DNA from: Catenovulum sediminis
GTDB lineage: Bacteria; Pseudomonadota; Gammaproteobacteria; Enterobacterales; Alteromonadaceae
Reading direction: 5' to 3' (one strand)
Assembly: GCF_040270295.1 (NCBI RefSeq)
Contig: NZ_JBELOE010000236.1
Length of the DNA stretch: 64,000 nt
In this document: positions 14,940 to 22,777 of the stretch, one piece after another
How the letters are laid out: each line of letters begins with the position of its first letter
Numbering within the stretch: the stretch's first letter is position 1
Translations under genes and position numbers: made by a program
The notes under the pieces: generated by a model
What the model saw: the letters and a program-made list of their open reading frames with translations, nothing else
Database searches by the model: none
What the model was told of the DNA's origin: nothing

Positions 14940-17900
14940 GTGAGTATAGACATTCTATGGGTGTTGTTTTGTGCTGTGTTAGTTTTGGTTATGCAGGGCG
15001 GCTTTTTATTTTTAGAGTCAGGTCTAACACGCAAAAAAAATGCAATTAATGTCGCGCTAAAAAATGCTACCGATTTTGCGCTTACTTTTTTAGTTTGGTG
15101 GATCGTAAGTTTTGGTCTGATGTTTGGCCAAAGTTATTTTGGTTGGATTGGCGGTACAAGCTTTCTGTTTGCGGTTGAAAAAAGTAATCCTAGCGAAGCG
15201 ACTTTCTTTATTTTTCAAGCCATGTTTTGTGCAACCGCTGCTACGATTGTTTCCGGTGCGGTTGCTGAACGAACCAAGTTTCTAGCCTATAAAATAATCA
15301 CGCTACTGGTTGTCGCCATCGTTTACCCGGTATTTGGTCATTGGGCTTGGTTTAGTGGTGGCACGCAAGCTGGTAAGTTGGCCGAAATTGGTTTTGTTGA
15401 CTTTGCCGGTTCTACCGTTGTGCACAGTATTGGCGGCTGGGTCGCGCTAGCGGCGATTATTATAATTGGGCCAAGAATTGGCCGCTTCACTCAACAACAT
15501 ATTAATTCAATTCCTTATAGTAACTTACCGGCAGCCATGTTAGGTGTGGTGTTATTTGTGGTTGGCTGGGTGGGTTTCAATGCGGGTAGCACGTTAGCTT
15601 TTACCCGCGATATACCTCTGATTATTATCAATACATTGTTGGCCGCCGCTTCAGGTGGGCTTGCAGCTTTTGTTTTTAACCGCATTATGCCAACACGGTA
15701 TCTTGAAGATAGTGTGGTGCTGTTAAATGGTATTCTCGCTGGTTTGGTTTCAGTAACCGCATCTTGTCATGCAGTGTCTCAGATAGATGCAGTGTTAATT
15801 GGAGTAATCGGCGCTGCTGTGATGTTGTTGGGATGTACATTACTTGGCAGATTAAAGTTAGACGATGCAATATCAGCCATTCCTGTTCATTTATTTGCTG
15901 GTATTTGGGGCACGCTTGCCGTTGCAATATTTGCTGATCTTGACGTGCTAGCAACCGGATTGAGCCGTCTTGAGCAATTTTATGTACAACTGCAAGGCGT
16001 GGTGACCTGTGGCTTATGGGCATTCTCATGTAGTTATTTAATGCTGAGGCTCGTTAATTCGTTTTATCCATTACGTGTTAGCGCTGAAGATGAACATAAC
16101 GGCCTGAATATGACCGAGCATAATGCTAGAACGGACTTACATGATTTTTTACTCAATTTAGATAAACAAAAAGACGATTTATCGCTCAGAATTCCGGTAG
16201 AGCCTTATACAGAAGTAGGCTTAATTGCAGAGCGCTATAATAAACTAATGGATGTTATAGAAGATGCAACCGCAAAAACTGAGAGTATTGTGCGGGATAT
16301 TCAAGCAGGGGTTGTTACTTTAGATTCAGCACAAAAAATTACCGGAATGAACCCCGAAGCTGAGCGTATTTTTTCTGTTGCAGAAGGATACGCGCTTGGT
16401 AAATCTATCCAGCAAATATTTAATGTGAACAAAGTTTCACAAATGAAAAACTCGACTGAAACAGACTTATTTTCAGCGCGCGCAAGCTTGTTTAGCCAGC
16501 CGGGCCATTTGCGTTTAGAAGGCTATTCTACAAACGCAAATTATACGCGTTACTTAGATATTATAATCACGCAAAGCAGTCATGCGGTTATTGAACTTAC
16601 TTGTTTAATTAATGACATGACTGAGTACAAAGCTATTGAAGCGGCGCTTTATAAAGAGAAAGAGCAGATGTATGCCACGTTAGAGTCTATTGGCGATGGC
16701 GTGATCACAACTTCAAACAACGCCACCATTGTTTATATGAACCCAGTAGCAGAAGCGTTAACTGGTTGGCCTTTGGAACGGGCTAAACACAAAAAAATAA
16801 GTCAGGTGATGGCCGTTGTTGACTCACCAGAACAAAGGCCATGTGATGTCATTATTCGCAATGCAATTGAAAACAAACAAACTCATGTCACCAATAAATC
16901 TAGGTTACTGTATAGCCGAAACGGTTCTGTCTGTGCGATTAGGCATACAATTGCGCCGATGTTTGACCAAAACAAGAATGTGACCGGAACCGTTGTGGTG
17001 TTTCAGGATGTGACGCAGTCACAAATTATTCAAAGACAGTTAAGTCATCAAGCGAAACATGATGGGTTAACCGGATTAATTAATCGAAGTGAGTTTGATC
17101 GCACCCTATCAGATTTAGTAGAGCAGAGTATACAAGCGACCGAGCATCATGTTTTACTTTATATCGATCTGGACAGATTCAAAATTGTAAACGACCTTTG
17201 TGGCCATCAAGCGGGAGATGAATTGCTGCGGCAAGTTTCTCGTTTAATGAAAAAACAGGTCCGGTCAAACGATACATTTGCACGTTTAGGAGGCGACGAG
17301 TTTGCCGCAATTTTGTTTAATTGTGATATCGAGCGAGCTAAGAAAATTGCTGAAAGTATTCGCGATCAAGTTGAGTCTTTCCGCTTTTGTTGGGATGGTA
17401 AAGACTTTACGGTTACTACGAGTATTGGCGTTATCCCGATTGATCAATATTCTAATAATGTAAATGATGTATTGCACTTGGCTGATGTCGCTTGTTACGT
17501 ATCAAAAGATATGGGGCGTAACTATGTCTATGTTTATCAGCCTGATGACTCTGAACTGAATGCACGGCAAAATCAGGTAAAATGGGTGAGCAGAATAAAG
17601 CAGGCTTTAGAACAAGATTTGTTTGAGCTTTATTTTCAGCAGATAGCGGCAACTAAACGGGGTGACAAAGGATTAAAATTTGAAATTTTACTTCGTTTAA
17701 ATTTTGATGGTGAAATTATTCAACCCGGTGCATTTATACCTACTGCAGAGCGATATAATTTAATGTATTCCATTGATTTGTGGGTGATTAAGCAAACGTT
17801 TAAATGGTTAGATGAAAATAGGTTTAGGCTGCCAGCGGATTTATCTTGTTCGATTAACCTCTCGGGTGAGTCTATTAATAAACCAGAGCTGCAAGATTAT

Positions 17901-18350
17901 ATTGTGGAAATGTTAAATAGCTATCAAATTGACGGCAAGCACATTGTATTTGAGGTAACTGAAACTGTTGCGATTTCAAATTTGAATAAAGCGACTGATT
18001 TCATTAATAAATTAAAGAATTTCGGCGTGCGTTTTGCGTTAGATGATTTTGGCAGTGGGTTGTCTTCATTCGGATATTTGAAAAACTTACCGATTGATTA
18101 TTTAAAAATTGATGGGGCGTTTGTCAAAGAAATTGATGCGAATGTTTTTGACCAAGCAATGGTAGACGCGATTAATAAAATTGGCCATACGATGAATTTA
18201 AAAACCATTGTTGAATATGTTTCCAACAAAGAAATTAAACATACCCTAGAATGGCTTGAAGTGGATTACCTGCAGGGTTATTACATTCACAAACCTAATC
18301 AGATATCAAAATTAATAGAAGAAATCGCGTTGGTTAAGCTAGTTAGTTAA
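14940..18350 (+). CDS. Ammonium-transporter-like sensor fused to PAS-PAS-GGDEF-EAL
   Basis: An 1136-residue membrane sensor for cyclic-di-GMP. Residues 1 to about 375 are an Amt/Mep/Rh domain retaining both pore histidines (STVVHSIGGW, His162; HLFAGIWGTL, His317) and the GWVGFNAGS helix. A HAMP-like linker follows at about 385-435, then two PAS domains at about 445-690. The GGDEF motif is intact at residue 784, with an inhibitory-site RSND five residues before it. The EAL domain reads EILLR at 915 in place of EALLR but keeps INLS, ETE, DDFGSG and LKIDG. The GTG start at 14940 is fixed by AGGAGGT eight bases upstream. Likely links ammonium to c-di-GMP synthesis or breakdown. Confidence 0.9.
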   Translation: MSIDILWVLFCAVLVLVMQGGFLFLESGLTRKKNAINVALKNATDFALTFLVWWIVSFGLMFGQSYFGWIGGTSFLFAVEKSNPSEATFFIFQAMFCATAATIVSGAVAERTKFLAYKIITLLVVAIVYPVFGHWAWFSGGTQAGKLAEIGFVDFAGSTVVHSIGGWVALAAIIIIGPRIGRFTQQHINSIPYSNLPAAMLGVVLFVVGWVGFNAGSTLAFTRDIPLIIINTLLAAASGGLAAFVFNRIMPTRYLEDSVVLLNGILAGLVSVTASCHAVSQIDAVLIGVIGAAVMLLGCTLLGRLKLDDAISAIPVHLFAGIWGTLAVAIFADLDVLATGLSRLEQFYVQLQGVVTCGLWAFSCSYLMLRLVNSFYPLRVSAEDEHNGLNMTEHNARTDLHDFLLNLDKQKDDLSLRIPVEPYTEVGLIAERYNKLMDVIEDATAKTESIVRDIQAGVVTLDSAQKITGMNPEAERIFSVAEGYALGKSIQQIFNVNKVSQMKNSTETDLFSARASLFSQPGHLRLEGYSTNANYTRYLDIIITQSSHAVIELTCLINDMTEYKAIEAALYKEKEQMYATLESIGDGVITTSNNATIVYMNPVAEALTGWPLERAKHKKISQVMAVVDSPEQRPCDVIIRNAIENKQTHVTNKSRLLYSRNGSVCAIRHTIAPMFDQNKNVTGTVVVFQDVTQSQIIQRQLSHQAKHDGLTGLINRSEFDRTLSDLVEQSIQATEHHVLLYIDLDRFKIVNDLCGHQAGDELLRQVSRLMKKQVRSNDTFARLGGDEFAAILFNCDIERAKKIAESIRDQVESFRFCWDGKDFTVTTSIGVIPIDQYSNNVNDVLHLADVACYVSKDMGRNYVYVYQPDDSELNARQNQVKWVSRIKQALEQDLFELYFQQIAATKRGDKGLKFEILLRLNFDGEIIQPGAFIPTAERYNLMYSIDLWVIKQTFKWLDENRFRLPADLSCSINLSGESINKPELQDYIVEMLNSYQIDGKHIVFEVTETVAISNLNKATDFINKLKNFGVRFALDDFGSGLSSFGYLKNLPIDYLKIDGAFVKEIDANVFDQAMVDAINKIGHTMNLKTIVEYVSNKEIKHTLEWLEVDYLQGYYIHKPNQISKLIEEIALVKLVS

Positions 18351-18407
18351 CATCACTCAAGGCGTAGGGCGGATTATTGGATAAGCAAATACTCAAAACG
18401 TAAAACT

Positions 18408-18435
18408 AAAAAGGGTCGCATCCGCGACCCTTTTT
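18408..18435. terminator. Bidirectional rho-independent terminator
   Basis: AAAAAGGGTCGC / GCGACCCTTTTT with loop ATCC, between the convergent Amt-GGDEF-EAL and hsp20 genes. It has U-runs in both directions. Confidence 0.92.
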
Positions 18436-18458
18436 ACGTTAATTATTGCGTTAGAGGG

Positions 18459-18923
18459 TTATTTATTCTCTAACAATTCAGATTTTTGCTTGTTACCAAT
18501 TGGGATGCTTTTAGGTTTTAAAGCTTCTGGTACTTCTCTATATAAGTCTATGTGTAACAAACCTCTATCCATTTCAGCGCCACTGACTTTGATGTGGTCG
18601 CTAAGCTGGAATTTACGCTCGAAGTTACGCTCTGAGATACCTTTGTAAATAAAGCGTTTGTCGTTTTCTTCTGCGTTATCTGCTTTGTCTGCGCGTTTGC
18701 CGGTTACAGTTAATGTGTTGTTTTCAAGATTAATTTCTAGTTCATCTTCAGCAAAACCCGCAACTGCAAGCGTGATCCGGTATTTATCTTCTGCAGTTAA
18801 TTCGATATTGTATGGGGGATAACCTGCTGATTTATCGCTACGTGCAGCAGTATCCATTAAGTTGGCTAAGTGATCAAAACCAATAAAAGAACGGTATAGT
18901 GGTGTAAAGTCTAAAGTTTTCAT
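18459..18923 (-). CDS. ibpA: Small heat shock protein Hsp20 (IbpA-like)
   Basis: A 154-residue alpha-crystallin-type chaperone that holds unfolding proteins for refolding. The N-terminus MKTLDFTPLYRSFIGFDHL matches IbpA proteins. The alpha-crystallin domain runs from about 35 to 125 with the conserved VAGFAEDELEI and GISERNFERKFQL, plus a short C-terminal tail containing a KSIPI anchor (I-x-I-type). I chose the ATG at 18923 because GAGG stands eight bases upstream and homologues begin there; an ATG two codons earlier is too close to it. The leader holds a sigma-32-type promoter and an SD-masking hairpin. Confidence 0.93.
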   Translation of the reverse strand: MKTLDFTPLYRSFIGFDHLANLMDTAARSDKSAGYPPYNIELTAEDKYRITLAVAGFAEDELEINLENNTLTVTGKRADKADNAEENDKRFIYKGISERNFERKFQLSDHIKVSGAEMDRGLLHIDLYREVPEALKPKSIPIGNKQKSELLENK

Positions 18924-18926
18924 ATT

Positions 18927-18951
18927 CATATCCTCGCTATTAAGCAATATG
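18927..18951 (-). promoter_or_regulatory. Hairpin masking the hsp20 Shine-Dalgarno (possible ROSE-like RNA thermometer)
   Basis: On the mRNA strand CATATTGCT pairs with AGCGAGGATATG around TAAT: CATAT with ATATG and TGCT with AGCG. This sequesters the GAGG ribosome binding site. TTGCT opposite the SD recalls the UYGCU of ROSE elements in ibpA-type leaders. A second hairpin lies upstream in the same leader (18969-18987). Thermosensing is inferred. Confidence 0.5.
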
Positions 18952-19018
18952 TTAAAATTTGATTGTGTGCCACCCGTAAGGGCTGGCGTTGTAGACCCGT
19001 CATCGGCGTCTGATTAAT

Positions 19019-19048
19019 ATATAGGGATGGTACTTTTTGCTTTCAAGG
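19019..19048 (-). promoter_or_regulatory. Sigma-32-type heat shock promoter of hsp20
   Basis: On the minus strand, CCTTGAAA (-35, 19041-19048), a 14-base spacer and CCCTATAT (-10, 19019-19026) closely match the RpoH consensus (CTTGAAA, CCCCATnT). The predicted transcript has a leader of roughly 90 bases. Confidence 0.75.
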
Positions 19049-19055
19049 TTTTTTT

Positions 19056-19844
19056 ATGAAATTTTTTGATAGTCATTGTCACCTTAATCTGATTGCAGAA
19101 AAAATGCCTATAGATCAGGTATTAAGTCGGGCACTTAAAAACCGGGTGAAACGCATACTCGTGCCGGCCATAAATCAGCCTAGTTGGCAGGATTTAATTA
19201 AATTAAAAAAACAGTATGCACAACTAGATATTGCGTTTGGGCTCCACCCATATTTTTTGAAAAAATCACATTACACGGATGATTTACTGCAACTGGAACA
19301 ATTGTTAAGTGCGAATGAAAATAGCGTAGCAGTAGGTGAGATTGGCTTAGATTTTAGCGCCCATATTTTAGACAGTGTTGTTGATAAGCAAAAACAAATT
19401 GATATTTTTTATCAGCAACTTATGTTGGCTAAACAGGTTAATTTGCCTGTTATTATTCATCACAGGCAAAGTATCGATAATATCTGTCAACTGGTGCGCC
19501 AAGCTCATTTTGACTGCGGTGGGGTTGTGCATGCATTTTCAGGAAGCTTTCAGCAAGCTAAAAAGTTAGTTGATCTGGGGTTTAAACTGGGTGTGGGTGG
19601 CACAATTACCTACGAACGGGCGCAAAAAACACGGGCCGCGGTTGAGCAGATCCCAAGTGAGCATTTACTACTAGAAACAGATGCGCCGGATATGCCAATT
19701 TGTGGACGTCAGGGGGAGATTAATTTACCTGAATATTTACCTGAGATTTTTAAAGTTTTGCAGCAAATTAAAAAAACGGACGCCACACAACTGGCTGAAA
19801 TTTTATGGCAAAACACATTTAATTGTTTGCCTACTTTGAATTAA
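19056..19844 (+). CDS. yjjV: TatD-family metal-dependent hydrolase, YjjV-like
   Basis: A 262-residue TIM-barrel hydrolase of the TatD group (3'-5' DNase or related). Metal ligands are visible in FDSHCHLN (residues 4-11), GEIGLDF (Glu), IIHHRQ and VVHAFSGSFQQAKKLV. The last Asp is in LLLETDAPDMPICG. GVGGTITYERAQKTR and the length point to YjjV rather than TatD or YcfH. The ATG lies only seven bases beyond the hsp20 -35 element on the opposite strand. The precise substrate in cells is not known. Confidence 0.85.
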   Translation: MKFFDSHCHLNLIAEKMPIDQVLSRALKNRVKRILVPAINQPSWQDLIKLKKQYAQLDIAFGLHPYFLKKSHYTDDLLQLEQLLSANENSVAVGEIGLDFSAHILDSVVDKQKQIDIFYQQLMLAKQVNLPVIIHHRQSIDNICQLVRQAHFDCGGVVHAFSGSFQQAKKLVDLGFKLGVGGTITYERAQKTRAAVEQIPSEHLLLETDAPDMPICGRQGEINLPEYLPEIFKVLQQIKKTDATQLAEILWQNTFNCLPTLN

Positions 19845-19919
19845 ACAGAATTGTCATATCTATAGCGCTTAATTTCCGTTAAAATACGCGCTTTTTTACC
19901 CATCCTCAGGAAGTTTTAC

Positions 19920-21500
19920 GTGATCTCAACTGCAAATATCACCATGCAATTTGGTGCCAAACCTTTATTTGAAAATGTCTCTGTTAAATTTGGCCAAGGT
20001 AACCGTTATGGTTTAATTGGTGCAAATGGGTGCGGCAAATCAACTTTTATGAAAATTCTGGGCCGTGATTTAGAACCTTCTTCAGGCAACGTAATGCAAG
20101 AGCCTGATACGCGTTTAGGTAAGTTACGTCAGGATCAATTTGCGTTTGAAGCGTATTCAGTGATGGATACTGTGCTCATGGGCAACACGGAACTCTGGGC
20201 CGTTAAAGCCGAGCGAGATCGTATTTATAGCAAAGCTGAAATGAGTGAGCAGGATGGGATGGACGTTGCTGAACTGGAAGTGAAATTTGCTGAGATGGAC
20301 GGTTACACAGCGGAAGCGCGAGCAGGCGAATTATTGCTGGGCTTAGATATTCCAATTGAACAGCATTATGGCCCAATGAGTAATGTTGCGCCAGGTTGGA
20401 AACTCAGGGTTTTATTAGCTCAGGCGTTGTTTTCAGATCCGGATATTTTGTTACTTGATGAACCAACCAACAACTTGGATATCAACACCATTCGTTGGTT
20501 GGAAGGTATTTTGGTTGAGCGCAACAGTACCATTATAATCATTTCGCACGATCGCCACTTTTTAAACACTGTATGTACCCATATGGCAGATTTAGATTTT
20601 GGTGAAATTCGTCTGTATCCGGGTAATTACGACGAGTACATGACAGCTTCTACACAAGCTCGTGAGCGTTTATTGAGTGAAAACGCGAAGAAAAAAGCAC
20701 AAATTGCTGAGTTGCAAACCTTCGTGAGTCGATTCTCTGCGAACGCTTCTAAAGCAAAACAAGCAACATCTCGAGCCAAACAAATTGAAAAAATTCAATT
20801 GGATGAAGTAAAACCTTCAAGCCGGATCAGTCCGTTTATTCGTTTTGAACAAGAGAAAAAATTGCACCGCCAAGCGGTTACGCTAGAAGGGGTAAGCAAA
20901 GGTTTTGATCGCACCTTATTTAGTGATTTAAATATGATGATTGAAGCAGGTGAGCGGGTGGCGATTATCGGCCCGAATGGTGCGGGTAAAACCACTTTAT
21001 TGCGTTGTTTGTATGGCGATTTGGCGGCCGATAGCGGTGATATAAAATGGGCTGAACAGGCTCAGATTGGTTATTTTGCACAGGATCATGCAGCCGACTT
21101 TGCTGAAGACTTAACCTTGTTTGATTGGATGAAACAGTGGACGACGGGTGATGACCAGCTAGTACGCGGTGCACTGGGGCGTATGTTATTTTCTAATGAC
21201 AGCGTGAATAAAAAAGTCAGTGTACTTTCTGGTGGTGAAAAAGGGCGCATGTTGTTTGGTAAATTAACTTTAACCAACCCAAATGTTTTATTGATGGATG
21301 AGCCGACCAACCACTTGGATATGGAATCAATTGAAGCGTTGAACCTAGCACTAGAAAATTATCCAGGTACGCTTATTTTTGTCAGCCATGATCGCGAGTT
21401 TGTCTCTTCATTAGCAACACGAATTATTGATATTCAACCCACTGGTTTAGTCGACTTTCAGGGTAGCTACGAAGAATACCTTAAGAGTTTGGGGATTTAA
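19920..21500 (+). CDS. ybiT: ABC-F family ATPase YbiT
   Basis: A 526-residue soluble ATPase with two nucleotide-binding domains and no membrane part. The first has Walker A GANGCGKST and Walker B LLLDEPTNNLD. The second has GPNGAGKTT, LSGGEKGRM and VLLMDEPTNHLD. The inter-domain linker (about 240-310) is basic and helical, the P-site-tRNA interaction motif of ABC-F proteins. The unusual first signature (APGWKLRVLLAQAL instead of LSGG) is normal for YbiT. These proteins act on the ribosome. The GTG start is supported by AGGAAG upstream. A terminator follows. Confidence 0.93.
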   Translation: MISTANITMQFGAKPLFENVSVKFGQGNRYGLIGANGCGKSTFMKILGRDLEPSSGNVMQEPDTRLGKLRQDQFAFEAYSVMDTVLMGNTELWAVKAERDRIYSKAEMSEQDGMDVAELEVKFAEMDGYTAEARAGELLLGLDIPIEQHYGPMSNVAPGWKLRVLLAQALFSDPDILLLDEPTNNLDINTIRWLEGILVERNSTIIIISHDRHFLNTVCTHMADLDFGEIRLYPGNYDEYMTASTQARERLLSENAKKKAQIAELQTFVSRFSANASKAKQATSRAKQIEKIQLDEVKPSSRISPFIRFEQEKKLHRQAVTLEGVSKGFDRTLFSDLNMMIEAGERVAIIGPNGAGKTTLLRCLYGDLAADSGDIKWAEQAQIGYFAQDHAADFAEDLTLFDWMKQWTTGDDQLVRGALGRMLFSNDSVNKKVSVLSGGEKGRMLFGKLTLTNPNVLLMDEPTNHLDMESIEALNLALENYPGTLIFVSHDREFVSSLATRIIDIQPTGLVDFQGSYEEYLKSLGI

Positions 21501-21507
21501 TCATAAA

Positions 21508-21534
21508 CGCCGCAAAATTGTTTTTTGCGGCGCT
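21508..21534 (+). terminator. Rho-independent terminator after ybiT
   Basis: CGCCGCAAAA / TTTTTTGCGGCG hairpin, with the downstream sequence TTCTTTG, seven bases after the ybiT stop. Confidence 0.8.
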
Positions 21535-21591
21535 TCTTTGCAGCACGAGTCACTTTTTTGTAGCTTTTCTTCGTTCGTTTTAAGCCTGTTT

Positions 21592-22776
21592 CTAACTTTG
21601 AGTTTTACTCTGTCTATTACGTGTTTTGTAGGCTTTTGATTGCATAAAATCTTGGTGGCCTTCTATCTCTGGTAAAACTTCAGACCATTCAGTTAATAAA
21701 AAACGGCTTTCCAGCACGTCCATTAATTCAATGGCTAGCGGATAATCTTTTTTAACAATACTAATTTGTAAAAATATCAGATAGGCTTCCAAATCGTACG
21801 GGTCAGCGACCAGTGCTTGGTGCGCATAATGATGCGCTAATTCAAGTTCGCCTTTTAACCAATACAGTGCAGCGCGTTCAGAGAGTAATTTGACATCTTG
21901 CTGCGCAAACAACGGCATGTTGTCTATCGATTTCAAGGCTGAATCATAGTCTTCTTTTTGAATAAAATAATCTTCAAATGCCATCGGGGGGTTGTGTGAG
22001 TCAGGCATGCGGTTAAGAATATCCATCACCATTTTGTCGTCAAATGAGGTGTGCTGGGTGGCTATATTTCGCAGCATCACATCGAGCAAATAGAGGTTAT
22101 TTTTATGCGTTTCACTGAGTATTGGCCAAAGTCGCTTAATTTGTGCTGTGTCTTTATTGCGGGTAGCCTGCATTAATGGTAACAATGATTTTTGTTTTTC
22201 ACTTACAGCCAATTGAGCCAATCCAATAATAAGCTCTGCTGATGAGAATATGGTCGATACATTTTTAATATCTAAAATATGGAATGTATCCGGCGATAAA
22301 TAAAAATCCAGATAAACATAGCCAGCGCTGTCCATATCGACCCGATAATGACTAATTAAGTAGTCTTCAGTTTTTTCCGAAAAAAGGTAGTACCAACCTG
22401 ATTCTTCAAGCGAGTGGTTTGTTATTAGTGTGCTGTAGGTGCTTTTTAAGGTTGCCGCAGTTGATACGGTTGGCAGGTAATCAGGAAACTGATCGCGGAT
22501 ATATTGAACAATCGAATCGTTTGTCAGGTGCTTGTTTATAAATCGCCAATTTTTATCATTTAGCGCAGTTTCAAACAAATAATTAAATTGAACAGGTTTT
22601 AGTATTTTGCTTGTATTATTTGTGACCGGTTCGGAATTTGCCGGTTGATTTGATGTGTTAGAGCAAGCCGTTGTAAACACACTTAACAAGCAACATAAAG
22701 TGAGCGCAATTAAGGCTTTTATGTGTTTGGCTAGTGTATTTTTTATTTTGATGCTATTTAGGCGAATGCCGGTCAT
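21592..22776 (-). CDS. TPR-containing lipoprotein of unknown function
   Basis: A 394-residue protein with a long N-terminal leader, a hydrophobic stretch (about 20-36) and a lipobox FTTAC at Cys38. It is therefore probably anchored in the outer membrane. The central region is unrecognised. The last third (about 285-370) has TPR-like pairs such as ERAALYWLKGELELAHHYAHQ and ALVADPYDLEAYLIF. It starts one base after the stop of the DUF3857-transglutaminase gene, so the two are translationally linked. It is the last gene of a three-gene operon with the SPOR beta-barrel protein. Function unknown. Confidence 0.75.
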   Translation of the reverse strand: MTGIRLNSIKIKNTLAKHIKALIALTLCCLLSVFTTACSNTSNQPANSEPVTNNTSKILKPVQFNYLFETALNDKNWRFINKHLTNDSIVQYIRDQFPDYLPTVSTAATLKSTYSTLITNHSLEESGWYYLFSEKTEDYLISHYRVDMDSAGYVYLDFYLSPDTFHILDIKNVSTIFSSAELIIGLAQLAVSEKQKSLLPLMQATRNKDTAQIKRLWPILSETHKNNLYLLDVMLRNIATQHTSFDDKMVMDILNRMPDSHNPPMAFEDYFIQKEDYDSALKSIDNMPLFAQQDVKLLSERAALYWLKGELELAHHYAHQALVADPYDLEAYLIFLQISIVKKDYPLAIELMDVLESRFLLTEWSEVLPEIEGHQDFMQSKAYKTRNRQSKTQS

Positions 22777-22777
22777 C

